Source: Streptomyces sp. yr375 | Lineage (GTDB): Bacteria; Actinomycetota; Actinomycetes; Streptomycetales; Streptomycetaceae | Direction of reading: 5' to 3' | Assembly (NCBI RefSeq): GCF_900110755.1 | Contig: NZ_FOFF01000007.1 | Coordinates: 124,001 to 188,000, forward strand | Length of the DNA stretch: 64,000 nucleotides | Shown here: positions 1-9,159 of the stretch, one piece after another | Layout: each line of letters opens with the position of its first letter | Numbering within the stretch: the stretch's first letter is position 1 | Translations under genes and position numbers: made by a program | The notes under the pieces: model-generated | What the model was told of the DNA's origin: nothing | Seen by the model: the letters and a program-made list of their open reading frames with translations, nothing else | Database searches by the model: none

Positions 1-1694
1 CCCACCGTGATGGCGAACGCCAGCAGGGCGAGCGGCCAGCCGTAGAAGGCGTTCTGTTCGGTGGGGTTGAGGGAGAGGGCGTCGGCGCGGCCCGCGTCGC
101 CCGCGATCAGGGAGCGTTCGGCGAACGAGAGCAGCGCGCGCACGGAGTTGGCGACGCCGGGCGCGCTGCCGTGGTCGATGCCCGAGTAGCTCTGCGGGCC
201 GGAGAACTGCCAGGCCAGCGGGTAGAGGACGAGCGGCAGGCAGACGGCGGCGGCGATCGCCAGACCGTTCAGCAGCGGGCGGAACGCGCGGCGCGCCACG
301 TCGGGGCGTACGACGCCGTACACGACCGCGAACAGGAGCATGCCCAGCGCGGCCAGCAGCAGCGGCTCCTCGCCGAGGAAGAACTGGTACGCCGCCAGCA
401 GGCCGAGGACGACCGCGTCCCGGGTGACGCGCGCGCCGGTCGTCAGCCGCAGGGCGCGCTCGACGATCAGCGGGATCACGAACAGGACGACGAAGTTCGG
501 GTGGGCGTTGGCGTGGCTGATCATCGGCGGGGCGAACGCGGCCAGCGTGGCCCCGGCGAAGGCGGCGGGCCGCAGTCGGACGAGCCGGCGCACGATCAGC
601 CGGTACCAGGCGGCGGCGGTGGCGGCCAGGCCCAGCGTCATCACCAGGCTGAGGGTGACGGCCGGGCCGAGGAGCAGGGTGAGCGGGGTGAGCGGGACGG
701 ACAGGCCGAGCATCGTCGTGTTGGCCATCAGGTTCACGCCGTCGGGGAAGCCCTGAAGGTCGCTGAAGAGGGGATTGCGCAGGTGGGCGACGTTGTCGGC
801 GGTCACCGCGAAGAACCACTCCCACTGGTTCTGGTCCTGGAGGGAGTCGGTGAGATAGCGGTGGGCGGGGTCGAACACGCGGCCCGAGTAGAGGGCCGTC
901 GCCATCGCGACGAACAGGACGGCGGCCAGGACGTCAGCGGGGCGCAGCCGCAGCGCCGGGATCCGCAGCCGGGCCAGATCGCGCAGGAACCGGAGGTAGT
1001 CGGCGGGGCGGACCTTCGAGCCGGGCTGGTGCGACCAGTGCACGGGCACCTCGGCGACGGGCCAGCCGGCCCGCTGGAAGTAGCGCAGCACCTCGACGTC
1101 GATGGCCCAGCCGTTGAGCCGGGAGGCGGCGAAGGCGGCGCGGGCCTTGTCGCCGTCGAAGAGCTTGAAGCCGCACTGGGTGTCGCGGATCCCGCGCAGG
1201 GTGGTCCGGCGGATGAGCAAGTTGCCCGACTTGCCCAGGAGTTCGCGTATTCGGTGCTGCCGGTCGCCAAGTGTCGCACCGGGTACGGCCCGTGAGCCGA
1301 CCGCCGCCGCGCAGCCGTCGGTGAGCGCCTTCTCCAGCCGCCCCAACTCCTCGACGGGGGTGGCGAGATCGGCGTCCATGACGAGGATGTGACGGCCCCG
1401 GCTGGCGGCCACCCCGAGCCGCAGGGCGTGCCCCTTGCCCCGGTTGCCTGAGCCGCCGACGACGAGCTTCACGCGGGGGTCGCCGCGGACGGTGACGAGT
1501 TCGCGGGTGGCGTCGGTGGAACCGTCGTCGGCGACCAGGATCTCCCAACTGCCCCAGTGGCTCCCGGTCGAGTGGAGGTGGCGGGTGACGGCGTCCAGGG
1601 TCGCGCCGAGCCGGCGTTCCTCGTTGAACGCGGGGACGACGACGGAGAGTTCGAGCGGTGCGGTCGGGGTCGGGGCGGTGGGCCTCCCGCTCAT
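1..1694 (-). CDS. Membrane glycosyltransferase, GT2 domain plus multi-TM C-terminus (partial, runs off left edge)
   Basis: About 564 codons are visible and the frame is still open at base 1, so the C-terminus is missing. Residues about 15-240 are a family 2 glycosyltransferase domain: the sugar-nucleotide strand VVVPAFNEE, then DDGSTDAT, then MDADLATP carrying the DXD-like metal site, close to dolichyl/polyprenyl-phosphate glucosyltransferases. From about residue 255 a long polytopic membrane region begins, with repeated hydrophobic segments and large loops, as in GT-C type enzymes. Such fusions are inferred to charge a lipid carrier and use it in an extracytoplasmic transfer. The ATG at 1694 overlaps the stop of the upstream GntR gene (ATGA), which suggests translational coupling. 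The sugar and acceptor cannot be read from sequence. Confidence 0.85.
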   Translation of the reverse strand, partial: MSGRPTAPTPTAPLELSVVVPAFNEERRLGATLDAVTRHLHSTGSHWGSWEILVADDGSTDATRELVTVRGDPRVKLVVGGSGNRGKGHALRLGVAASRGRHILVMDADLATPVEELGRLEKALTDGCAAAVGSRAVPGATLGDRQHRIRELLGKSGNLLIRRTTLRGIRDTQCGFKLFDGDKARAAFAASRLNGWAIDVEVLRYFQRAGWPVAEVPVHWSHQPGSKVRPADYLRFLRDLARLRIPALRLRPADVLAAVLFVAMATALYSGRVFDPAHRYLTDSLQDQNQWEWFFAVTADNVAHLRNPLFSDLQGFPDGVNLMANTTMLGLSVPLTPLTLLLGPAVTLSLVMTLGLAATAAAWYRLIVRRLVRLRPAAFAGATLAAFAPPMISHANAHPNFVVLFVIPLIVERALRLTTGARVTRDAVVLGLLAAYQFFLGEEPLLLAALGMLLFAVVYGVVRPDVARRAFRPLLNGLAIAAAVCLPLVLYPLAWQFSGPQSYSGIDHGSAPGVANSVRALLSFAERSLIAGDAGRADALSLNPTEQNAFYGWPLALLAFAITV

Positions 1695-2392
1695 CCGGCC
1701 GCCTGCCGCTCGATCAGGGTGATGGAGGCGTCGTTGTAGGCGGCGAGGATCCGGCGGGCGGCGTCGGTGTCGTGGGCGTACAGGGCGTCGACGAGGTCCG
1801 GGTAGCCGGACCACAGATGGCCGCGCAGATCGGTCAGCCGCCGCAGGTGCTGCACCGTGCACACCCAGGACTGCAGGCGCAGCCGGTGCAGGAAGTCGGA
1901 GAGGTAGGGGTTGCCGTACAGCGCGCCCAGCTCGCGCCAGAAGCGCAGGTCGTAGCCGATGAGGACGGTCAGGTCACCGGCGGACGCGGCCCGCCGCGCC
2001 GCCTCGCCGCGCCTGCGCACACCCGCGATGGCGGCGGCCGTCCGCGGCTCCTCGAAGTTCTGCGGGGGCTGCCGGCCCTCGTGCACGGCGAGGAACATCC
2101 CCTCGATGATCAGGCTGCGCGCCTGGACCATGCCCCGGTAGTCCTCGACGCGGTACTCGTGGACCCGGAAACCCCGGTGCTGGTCGGCTTCCAGCAGACC
2201 CTGCGCCGAAAGATCGACGAGGGCCTCGCGGACGGGGGTCGCGGAGACGCCGTACTGCTCGGCGATCTCCTTCACCGTGAACTCCTGCCCCGGCTGCAAC
2301 CGCCCCCCCAGCACCTCGTCGCGAAGCGCGTCGGCGATCTGCTGTCGCAGGGTGCTGCGCGTCACGGCGCCGTTGCCGCTGCTGCCGGACAT
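1691..2392 (-). CDS. GntR-family transcriptional regulator, FCD (FadR-like) subfamily
   Basis: This 233-residue protein has an N-terminal winged helix-turn-helix (residues about 12-75, with the GntR signature YGVSATPVREAL in the recognition region) followed by an all-helical FCD ligand-binding domain (about 85-220). FCD regulators usually bind small carboxylates or metals and release DNA when the ligand binds. The gene is followed, with a 4-bp overlap, by the membrane glycosyltransferase gene. Upstream, in the same orientation and 160 bp away, is the aminotransferase gene; that gap could hold its operator, but no clear palindrome stands out. The true target is unknown. Confidence 0.85.
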   Translation of the reverse strand: MSGSSGNGAVTRSTLRQQIADALRDEVLGGRLQPGQEFTVKEIAEQYGVSATPVREALVDLSAQGLLEADQHRGFRVHEYRVEDYRGMVQARSLIIEGMFLAVHEGRQPPQNFEEPRTAAAIAGVRRRGEAARRAASAGDLTVLIGYDLRFWRELGALYGNPYLSDFLHRLRLQSWVCTVQHLRRLTDLRGHLWSGYPDLVDALYAHDTDAARRILAAYNDASITLIERQAAG

Positions 2393-2552
2393 GGTCGAGG
2401 CGTCTCCATCGTCAGGGGCGAAAGAAAGGTGGCGTGCTCGTCGGTATGTACGAGCACGCCACCTTACGCGTTCGATGATTTCAAGCCCCTACATGTGCGG
2501 CGACCAGTCGGTGTACGCGGCCGGGCATCGCGCCCGGTACTCCTCTACTCCG

Positions 2553-3908
2553 TCACTCCGTGTACTCGTCGGCGACCGAGAGGGCCGTGTCGAGTGCCGC
2601 GAGCCCCTCCTTGACCTCCGACTCGGAGATGTTGAGCGGCGGCACGAAGTGGGTCCGGTTCATGTTCACGAACGGCCACACCCCGGCCTTCTTGGCGGCG
2701 GCGGCGAAGGCGGCCATCGGCGCGTTCGCCGCACCGGAGGCGTTGTACGGCACGAGCGGTTCGCGGGTCTCCCGGTTCTTCACCAGCTCGACCGCCCAGA
2801 ACATGCCGGCGCCGCGCACCTCGCCCACGCTCGGGTGCCGCTCGGCCAGCGCCGCAAGGCCCGGCCCGACGACGGACGCGCCCAGGTTCCGCGCGTTGTC
2901 GACGATCCCCTCCTCCGCCATGACGTTGATCGTCGCGACGGCGGCGGCGCAGGCCAGCGGATGCCCGGAGTACGTCAGACCGCCGGGGTACGGCTTCTTC
3001 CCGAAGGTGTCCGCGATCGCGCCCGAGATGGCGACCCCGCCGAGCGGTACGTATCCGCTGGTCACGCCCTTGGCGAAGGTCATCAGGTCGGGCGTGACGT
3101 CGTACAGGTCGGCCGCGAACCACTCACCGGTGCGCCCGAACCCGGCCATGACCTCGTCCAGGATGAAGACGATGCCGTGCCGGTCGCAGATCTCCCGCAC
3201 CCCGGCGAGGTAGCCGGGCGGCGGGAGCATGATCCCGGCGGTGCCCGGGACGGACTCCAGGATGATCGCGGCGATCGTCCCCGGCCCCTCGAAGGCGATG
3301 GTCGTCTCCAGGTGCTCCAGCGCCCGCGCGCACTCCTGCTCCTCCGTCTCCGCGTAGAAACGCGAGCGGTACAGGAACGGCGCCCAGAAGTGCACCACCC
3401 CGGCGGAGGCGGTGTCGGAGGTCCAGCGGCGCGGGTCGCCCGTGAGGTTCACGGCCTGGTGGGTGCCGCCGTGGTACGAGCGGTAGGCGGAGAGCACCTT
3501 GGCGCGCCCGGTGTGCAGCCGCGCCAGGCGCACGGCGTGCTCGACGGCGTCCCCGCCCGCGGTGGTGAAGAAGATCTTGTCCAGGTCGCCGGGGGTCCGC
3601 TCGGCGATCAGCCGGGCCGCCTCCGCGCGCGCCTCGACGGCGAACACCGGCGCGAAGGTGGTCAGGCGCGCGGCCTGCTCCTGGATCGCGGCGACGACCT
3701 TCGGGTGCTGGTAGCCGATGTTCGTGAAGACGAGCCCGCTGGTGAGGTCGAGATACCGGTTGCCGTCGTGGTCCCAGAAGTACGACCCCTCCGCGCCGGC
3801 CACGGCGAGCGGGTCGATGAGCTCCTGCGCGGACCAGGAGTGGAAGACGTGCGCACGGTCCATGGCTTTGAGGGCCGCGCCGGCCTGGGGGTCGCTCTGA
3901 GGGGTCAT
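2553..3908 (-). CDS. Class III PLP-dependent aminotransferase (omega-transaminase type)
   Basis: This 451-residue fold-type I enzyme belongs to the class III aminotransferases, which move an amino group between an amine or omega-amino acid and a keto acid. Asp251 in FILDEVMAGFGRTG is the expected pyridine-nitrogen partner, and Lys280 in MTFAKGVTSGYVP is the expected Schiff-base lysine. The frame extends upstream to 4103, but the ATG at 3908 is preferred because homology-like sequence begins there and the extension would run through the regulatory gap. It is divergent from the DJ-1/MarR pair, with a palindrome in the 184-bp gap between them. The substrate (beta-alanine, taurine, 4-aminobutyrate or other) is not decided by sequence. 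Confidence 0.87.
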   Translation of the reverse strand: MTPQSDPQAGAALKAMDRAHVFHSWSAQELIDPLAVAGAEGSYFWDHDGNRYLDLTSGLVFTNIGYQHPKVVAAIQEQAARLTTFAPVFAVEARAEAARLIAERTPGDLDKIFFTTAGGDAVEHAVRLARLHTGRAKVLSAYRSYHGGTHQAVNLTGDPRRWTSDTASAGVVHFWAPFLYRSRFYAETEEQECARALEHLETTIAFEGPGTIAAIILESVPGTAGIMLPPPGYLAGVREICDRHGIVFILDEVMAGFGRTGEWFAADLYDVTPDLMTFAKGVTSGYVPLGGVAISGAIADTFGKKPYPGGLTYSGHPLACAAAVATINVMAEEGIVDNARNLGASVVGPGLAALAERHPSVGEVRGAGMFWAVELVKNRETREPLVPYNASGAANAPMAAFAAAAKKAGVWPFVNMNRTHFVPPLNISESEVKEGLAALDTALSVADEYTE

Positions 3909-4042
3909 GGCGGTGAGCGTAGAAGTCCGCGAGGCGGCGGCGATATCGGCGTCATGTTCCGTCGTCGGGGCGAATCCGCGACAGGTTGTCGGGAGTGGGG
4001 GCCAATACGGGCTGCTCGAGACATTGACAGCATGCTGCGTAA

Positions 4043-4060
4043 ATGACAGCCTGTTGTCAT
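4043..4060. promoter_or_regulatory. Palindromic operator candidate in divergent promoter region
   Basis: Arms ATGACA and TGTCAT are perfect inverted repeats with a 6-bp spacer, 33 bp before the DJ-1 start. A TTGACA hexamer lies at 4024-4029. The size and symmetry suit a MarR dimer, and a marR-type gene lies in the operon it precedes. Assignment to that regulator is inference. Confidence 0.5.
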
Positions 4061-4092
4061 AAGTATGGGTCTCGGGAGCTGTAGGAGGAGTC

Positions 4093-4725
4093 ATGAACCG
4101 CAAGCCTGTGCATCTCGCCGTCTACGACACCCTGGCCGACTGGGAGACGGGGCACGCGACCGCGTATCTCGCCCGCGCCGGGTACGGGATCCGGACGGTC
4201 GGCCCGTCCGAGGCGCCGGTGACCAGCATCGGCGGCCTGCGGATCACACCGGACCTGGCCCTGGCCGCCCTGCGCCCGGAGGACAGTTCCCTGCTGATCC
4301 TCCCGGGCGCCGATCTCTGGGACACCTCCGACCTCGCGCCCTTCGCCCGCACGGCGCGGGAGTTCCTGGCCGCCGGGGTGCCCGTCGCCGCGATCTGCGG
4401 CGCCACCGCCGGACTCGCCCGCGAGGGCCTGCTCGACACCCGGGACCACACCAGCGCGGTGTCCTTCTACCTGGCCGCGACGGGGTACGGCGGCGGGGAG
4501 CGGTACGTCGACGCCGACGCGGTGACGGACACGGCGGCGGGTGGCGCGCTGATCACCGCCGGTCCGACCGAACCGGTCGCCTTCGCGCGCGAGATCTTCC
4601 GGCTCCTCGGCGTGTACGAGGGGGAGGTGCTGGACGCCTGGTACCGGCTGTTCCACGACTCGGACCCGGCGGCTTACGCCGTACTGCAGAAGGCGGCGGC
4701 GGAGCAGGAGGGGGCACGGGGGTGA
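4093..4725 (+). CDS. DJ-1/PfpI family protein (type 1 glutamine amidotransferase-like)
   Basis: This 210-residue protein has the DJ-1/PfpI flavodoxin-like fold. The nucleophile-elbow cysteine is Cys102 in AICGATAGLA, and the early acidic residue expected to pair with it lies in DWETGH near residue 18. Family members act as chaperones, glyoxalases, proteases or isonitrile hydratases, so the activity stays open. A strong ribosome-binding site (GTAGGAGGAG) precedes the ATG. The gene is translationally coupled (GTGA overlap) to a MarR regulator and divergent from the aminotransferase. This arrangement suggests a small stress- or metabolite-responsive operon controlled by its own second gene. Confidence 0.88.
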   Translation: MNRKPVHLAVYDTLADWETGHATAYLARAGYGIRTVGPSEAPVTSIGGLRITPDLALAALRPEDSSLLILPGADLWDTSDLAPFARTAREFLAAGVPVAAICGATAGLAREGLLDTRDHTSAVSFYLAATGYGGGERYVDADAVTDTAAGGALITAGPTEPVAFAREIFRLLGVYEGEVLDAWYRLFHDSDPAAYAVLQKAAAEQEGARG

Positions 4726-5189
4726 GCGGGGAACATCAGGAGCTGCTCAGCCGCAGCGCGCTCGGGGTCTTCCGCCTGAACGGCCAATTCCTCGCCGTCG
4801 CCGAGGAGTTGGCGCGGCCCGCCGGGATCAGCGCCGCCTGGTGGCAGGTGCTCGGCGCGGTGCTGGGGGAGCCGCTGCCGGTGTCCGGCATCGCCCGCGC
4901 GATGGGCATCACCCGGCAGAGCGTGCAGCGCGTCGCCGACCTGCTGGTGGGCAGGGGGCTGGCCGAGTACCGGCCGAACCCGGCGCACCGGCGCGCCAAA
5001 CTGCTGGCGCCCACGGCGGCGGGCCGGGCCGCGATCGCCCGCATCGACCCCGGGCACGCGGCCTTCGCCGACCGACTGGCGGCGGCGTACGGGGGAGAAG
5101 CGGAGCTGGCCGAGGCCGTACGGGTGCTGGAGCGGCTGTCGAAGGCGCTGGACGCCCTGGAACCGCCGCCGCCTGTTACGCAACCGTAG
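4722..5189 (+). CDS. MarR-family transcriptional regulator
   Basis: This 155-residue protein has the MarR winged-helix layout: a helical dimerisation segment, a recognition helix around RAMGITRQSVQRVADLL, the wing around EYRPNPAHRRAKLL, and a C-terminal helix. The start is the GTG at 4722, which overlaps the stop of the DJ-1 gene. The product most likely represses its own operon through the palindrome at 4043-4060 and is released by a phenolic or oxidative signal, as for other MarR proteins; that is inference. The tail ends in a proline run. Confidence 0.85.
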   Translation: MSGEHQELLSRSALGVFRLNGQFLAVAEELARPAGISAAWWQVLGAVLGEPLPVSGIARAMGITRQSVQRVADLLVGRGLAEYRPNPAHRRAKLLAPTAAGRAAIARIDPGHAAFADRLAAAYGGEAELAEAVRVLERLSKALDALEPPPPVTQP

Positions 5190-5267
5190 ACATCAAGCCA
5201 CTCGACACCCCGAACGGCCGGTTTATCCTCGGCTCGATCACACATGTGGGGGAAAGGCGGCGCTGCC

Positions 5268-7007
5268 ATGGAGAAGCTGGGGATCGGGGACCCGCAGCGC
5301 ATCGGCGGCTACCGGCTGCTCGCGCGGCTGGGGGCGGGCGGCATGGGGCAGGTCTACCTCGCGCGGTCGGACCGGGGGCGGACGGTCGCCGTGAAGCTGG
5401 TCCGGCGGGAACTGGCGGCGCGCGAGGAGTTCCGGGCGCGCTTCCGGCAGGAGGTGCGCAGCGCCCAGCGGGTCGGCGGGTTCTGGACCGCGCCCGTCCT
5501 GGACGCCGACACCGAGGCCGAGGTGCCCTGGGTGGCCACCGGGTATGTCGCCGGGCCGAGCCTCCAGCAGGTCGTGAGCCACGACCACGGGCCACTGCCC
5601 GAGCGGTCGGTACGCATCCTCGCCGCCGGGCTCGCGCACGCGCTGACCAACATCCACGCCGCCGGGATCGTCCACCGCGACCTCAAGCCGTCCAACGTGA
5701 TGGTCACCATCGAGGGGCCGCGTGTCATCGACTTCGGGGTCGCGCGGGCGCTGGAGAGCGTGACCGGCGACAGCCGGCTGACCCAGGCCGGCGCGGTGAT
5801 CGGCTCGCCCGGCTTCATGGCCCCCGAGCAGGTGCGCGGCGGCCCCGTCACCCCGGCCAGCGACGTGTTCTGCCTCGGCGCGGTCCTCTGCTACGCCGCC
5901 ACCGGCGCCTACCCCTTCGGCTCCGCCGACACCGGCGCGCACGCCCTGATGTTCCGCATCGCCGAGGACGAACCCGACCTCTCGCGCGTCCCCGAGGGCA
6001 TCGCCGACCTGGTCCGCGCCTGCCTGCGCAAGGACCCGGCCGCCCGCCCCACCCTGGACCAGGTCCTGGAACGCACCGGCGCCGACGACACCGTCTCCGA
6101 CGGCCGCTCCCGCGACCCCTGGCTGCCCGGCACCCTGGTCGCCCAACTCGGCCGCCACGCGGTGCGGTTGCTGGAGGTGGAGGACCCCGAGGCAGCGCAC
6201 AACACGAGCGCGACCTTCTTCAAGCCCCCGGCGACACTCCCCGAGCCGCCCCCGGAGACGGCACCGGAACACGCCGGCCCACGCGGCATCCCACCCCAGA
6301 CACCCCCACCCCAGACACCCCAGACACCCCCACCCACCACCCACCCGGCCTACGGCCACCCCCGACAACACCCGTCCCCCACCTACGGCTACCCACCCCA
6401 GCAGAACCCGTACGCGGCCGAGCCCCAGGTCTCCCAGGTCCCCCAGGATTCCCCGCGCCGCAACGGCCGTACGACGACGTTGCTGATCCTGACTGCCGTG
6501 GTGGTGGCGATAGCCGCAGGCGGCTCGGTGTACGCGTACCTGACCGGCGACGACACCCCCGCCACCGGCACCACCGCCTCCAACTCCCCCTCGCAGAAGG
6601 CCCCGACGCTGCTGCCGTCCCCCTCGGAGTCGGCGTCCCCTTCTCCCGGTGATTCCCCGTCGGACGGTGTGGTCCCGGCGGCCTACCTCGGCGTCTGGAC
6701 CACCACGATCGAGAACGCGACCGGCACGAACAAGCGCCAACTCACCATCAGCCAGGGCGAGGTGGGCGACGCGGTACTGGGCCTGGTGGCCGAAGGGGAC
6801 ACCTACCGCTGCGAGTTCACCGCCGCCCTCTCCAAGCGCCCCGGCGGCAAAGGCCCGTTGGAGATCGGCCCCTCGAAAATCACCACCGCCGCCCCCCGCA
6901 CCGCCTGCACCCCGGGTGCCGCCTCGGAGGTCACCCTCCTGGCAGACGGCCGCCTACAACGGGTCAACACCGGCACGGGAGAGAAACTGACTTACACGAA
7001 ACAGTGA
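5268..7007 (+). CDS. Transmembrane serine/threonine protein kinase (Hanks type)
   Basis: This 579-residue protein has a complete N-terminal kinase domain: glycine loop LGAGGMGQVYLA (21-32), Lys43, catalytic HRDLKPSN with Asp138, and DFG with Asp155. Next comes a proline-rich cytoplasmic linker (about 310-395), a single transmembrane helix near 401-422, and a small extracytoplasmic domain with two cysteines that probably senses a signal. The ATG at 5268 is chosen because AGGCGG lies seven bases upstream; an in-frame ATG at 5244 has no comparable site. It is transcribed in the direction of ybaB-recR but separated from them by the opposing SLATT gene. Substrates cannot be predicted. Confidence 0.9.
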   Translation: MEKLGIGDPQRIGGYRLLARLGAGGMGQVYLARSDRGRTVAVKLVRRELAAREEFRARFRQEVRSAQRVGGFWTAPVLDADTEAEVPWVATGYVAGPSLQQVVSHDHGPLPERSVRILAAGLAHALTNIHAAGIVHRDLKPSNVMVTIEGPRVIDFGVARALESVTGDSRLTQAGAVIGSPGFMAPEQVRGGPVTPASDVFCLGAVLCYAATGAYPFGSADTGAHALMFRIAEDEPDLSRVPEGIADLVRACLRKDPAARPTLDQVLERTGADDTVSDGRSRDPWLPGTLVAQLGRHAVRLLEVEDPEAAHNTSATFFKPPATLPEPPPETAPEHAGPRGIPPQTPPPQTPQTPPPTTHPAYGHPRQHPSPTYGYPPQQNPYAAEPQVSQVPQDSPRRNGRTTTLLILTAVVVAIAAGGSVYAYLTGDDTPATGTTASNSPSQKAPTLLPSPSESASPSPGDSPSDGVVPAAYLGVWTTTIENATGTNKRQLTISQGEVGDAVLGLVAEGDTYRCEFTAALSKRPGGKGPLEIGPSKITTAAPRTACTPGAASEVTLLADGRLQRVNTGTGEKLTYTKQ

Positions 7008-7052
7008 GCCCCCTCCAGCCCGTCGGGAGCCGCCCCCTCACCGCTACCGCGG

Positions 7053-7763
7053 CTACCGCGGCTCAGGCGGCCGCTGCCGAGGCATGTTCGGCCGGGCGTT
7101 CACCCCGGGCGGCGCCGGAAACCGCCCCGCACCGGCCACATCGGCCCGCCCGCCGGAGGCGACCGCCTGGAGCCCCACCGGAGTGGCCCCGCTGCGGAAC
7201 TCGACCATCCAGTCACCCGTCTCCGCACGCACCAGGTCCGTGACGTCCTCCGAGAACCGCCGCAGCACCCCGAGACACCGCTCGGCGGCCTCGCTCGCCG
7301 TGCCCTCGGCGGGCCCCAGCACCTCCCGGACGCTCTCCGAGGCCCAGTCGAACTGCAACACCTGCAACCGCCGCTGCACGGCCTGCGCGGTGGCCACGTC
7401 CCGCATCCACCCGGACGTCAGCCCGAAGTAACGGTCCACCCCCACGCACGCCACCGCCAGCAGCAGCGCCAGATACCCCCAGGGGGCGACCCCGCCCATC
7501 ACCCGGGTCAGATCCAGCAACGGCAGCGCGGCCCCGCACACCGCTCCCGCCGCCGCCCCGCCGCGCAGCACCCGCGCGCCCCGCCGCTTCCACACCCGGT
7601 CGGTGAGATACCAGGCGACGGTCTCCAGCGCCCCGCGCTCCACCCACCGGTACAGCTCGTCCAGCCGCTCGGCGGGCTCGCCCCAGTCCCCGAGGGGAAA
7701 CGCCCGCCCGGTCAGGTCGCCCTGCGGTGGACCCTCGGGCTGCATCTCCGGCTGCTGACCCAC
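7053..7763 (-). CDS. SLATT domain-containing membrane protein
   Basis: This protein of about 236 residues has two adjacent transmembrane helices in the middle (around the segments beginning GGAAAGAVCGAALPLL and WGYLALLLAVACV), flanked by amphipathic helices. That is the layout of SLATT (SMODS and SLOG-associating 2TM effector) proteins, a family linked by others to nucleotide-signal immunity and often found alone in Streptomyces. The GTG at 7763 is chosen because AGGGAG lies six bases upstream. A longer frame to 7844 would translate a tandem repeat and has no ribosome site. No SMODS cyclase or SLOG gene is adjacent, so a housekeeping membrane role is as likely as defence. Confidence 0.7.
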   Translation of the reverse strand: MGQQPEMQPEGPPQGDLTGRAFPLGDWGEPAERLDELYRWVERGALETVAWYLTDRVWKRRGARVLRGGAAAGAVCGAALPLLDLTRVMGGVAPWGYLALLLAVACVGVDRYFGLTSGWMRDVATAQAVQRRLQVLQFDWASESVREVLGPAEGTASEAAERCLGVLRRFSEDVTDLVRAETGDWMVEFRSGATPVGLQAVASGGRADVAGAGRFPAPPGVNARPNMPRQRPPEPR

Positions 7764-7775
7764 CCGGCACTCCCT

Positions 7776-7820
7776 ACTGACGACAACTGACGACGACTGA
7801 CGACGACTGACGACGACTGA
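7776..7820. repeat. 10-bp tandem repeat in the ybaB / SLATT divergent gap
   Basis: Four copies of ACTGACGAC(A/G) followed by ACTGA lie directly upstream of the SLATT ribosome site. The rest of the 355-bp gap (7764-8118) shows no gene or recognisable RNA beyond the ybaB leader. Confidence 0.85.
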
Positions 7821-8118
7821 TCCCGACCGAACGCGACCGAACACGAAGAGTTACGCCACGTGACCTCTGCTGCTGACGATGCTGATGCTGATACGCCGGA
7901 TCCTTCCTACCGCCCAATGGGTGGCGAAGAGGAAGGTTTCGCCTCCGTTACGCCCGGAAGTGGGCCTTGATCAGGTATACGCCTCACACGGAACTCACTC
8001 GAAAGAGTGCTGGGGCGACGCCCGCGCGGACCACGTAGGCTCGTGCCAGGGCAGGAGGATCCCGCCCGAAAAGCCGTGACGGCGGTACGAGGACAACGTA
8101 CGAGAACAGGAGCTGATC

Positions 8119-8463
8119 GTGATTTCCGGTGGTGGCCAGCCCAACATGCAGCAACTGCTCCAGCAGGCCCAGAAGATGCAGCAGAACCTGGCCCGCGCCC
8201 AGGAGGAGCTGGCGAACACGGAGGTCGACGGGCAGGCGGGCGGCGGCCTGGTGAAGGCCACCGTGACCGGCTCCGGCGAGCTGCGCGCCCTCACGATCGA
8301 CCCGAAGGCGGTGGACCCGGACGACACCGAGACCCTCGCCGACCTGGTCGTGGCGGCCGTCCACGCGGCCAACGAGAACGCGCAGACGCTCCAGCAGCAG
8401 AAGCTCGGCCCGCTGGCCCAGGGCCTGGGCGGCGGCACCGGCATCCCCGGACTGCCGTTCTAG
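8119..8463 (+). CDS. ybaB: YbaB/EbfC family nucleoid-associated protein
   Basis: This 114-residue protein has a Gln/Met-rich amphipathic N-terminal helix ([20 protein letters not shown]) and the conserved strand [18 protein letters not shown]. YbaB proteins form small dimers that bind DNA and are thought to shape the nucleoid; they are almost always encoded just before recR. The start is GTG with AGGAGC upstream. Its position next to recR confirms the assignment. Confidence 0.93.
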   Translation: MISGGGQPNMQQLLQQAQKMQQNLARAQEELANTEVDGQAGGGLVKATVTGSGELRALTIDPKAVDPDDTETLADLVVAAVHAANENAQTLQQQKLGPLAQGLGGGTGIPGLPF

Positions 8464-8559
8464 CCCCCGTCCCGCCTTTCTAAGACCACCCCAGGCCAAC
8501 TACCGTACGTACTTGCAAGGACCGCAGGAACCGCAGGACTCAGGAAGGACGGCAGTCCG

Positions 8560-9159
8560 TTGTACGAAGGCGTGGTCCAGGACCTCATCGACGAGCTGGG
8601 GCGACTGCCCGGCGTCGGTCCCAAGAGCGCGCAGCGGATCGCCTTCCACATCCTCCAGGCGGAGCCGACGGACGTACGGCGGCTCGCGCAGTGCCTGATG
8701 GAGGTCAAGGCGAAGGTCCGCTTCTGCGCGACCTGCGGCAACGTGGCGCAGGAGGAGCTGTGCGGCATCTGCCGCGACCCGCGCCGCGACCCGACGGTGA
8801 TCTGTGTCGTCGAGGAGCCGAAGGACGTCGTCGCGGTCGAACGCACGCGCGAGTTCCGCGGCCGGTACCACGTGCTGGGCGGCGCGATCAGCCCCATCGA
8901 GGGCGTCGGCCCCGATGACCTGCGGATACGAGAACTTCTGGCCCGGCTGGCCGACGGTTCGGTGACCGAACTGATCCTGGCCACGGACCCCAACCTGGAG
9001 GGCGAGGCGACAGCCACCTACCTCGCCCGCATGATCAAGCCCATGGGCCTGAAGGTCACCCGCCTGGCCAGCGGCCTCCCGGTGGGTGGCGACCTGGAAT
9101 ACGCGGACGAGGTCACCCTCGGCCGCGCCTTCGAGGGGAGACGACTCCTAGATGTCTGA
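8560..9159 (+). CDS. recR: Recombination mediator protein RecR
   Basis: This 199-residue protein has the full RecR layout: helix-hairpin-helix ([15 protein letters not shown], residues 16-30), a four-cysteine zinc finger (Cys56, Cys59, Cys68, Cys71), a Toprim domain, and the C-terminal [12 protein letters not shown] and [12 protein letters not shown] segments. RecR acts with RecO to load RecA onto SSB-coated single-stranded DNA. The start is the TTG at 8560, with AGGAAGGA ten bases upstream and the normal N-terminus MYEGVVQDL. The stop overlaps the next gene by 8 bp. Confidence 0.96.
   Translation: MYEGVVQDLIDELGRLPGVGPKSAQRIAFHILQAEPTDVRRLAQCLMEVKAKVRFCATCGNVAQEELCGICRDPRRDPTVICVVEEPKDVVAVERTREFRGRYHVLGGAISPIEGVGPDDLRIRELLARLADGSVTELILATDPNLEGEATATYLARMIKPMGLKVTRLASGLPVGGDLEYADEVTLGRAFEGRRLLDV

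Noticed and set aside
5238-6740. 500-codon - strand reading frame opposite the kinase
   Set aside because: Shadow frame; the + strand kinase motifs are unambiguous.
7053-7763. CBASS or other SLATT-linked immune operon
   Set aside because: The SLATT gene has no cyclase, SMODS or SLOG partner beside it and lies in conserved core gene order.
7998-8100. SRP (4.5S) RNA or other ncRNA before ybaB
   Set aside because: GC-rich hairpins and GGCAGGAGG are present, but the conserved SRP loop is absent and the segment is better read as the ybaB leader.
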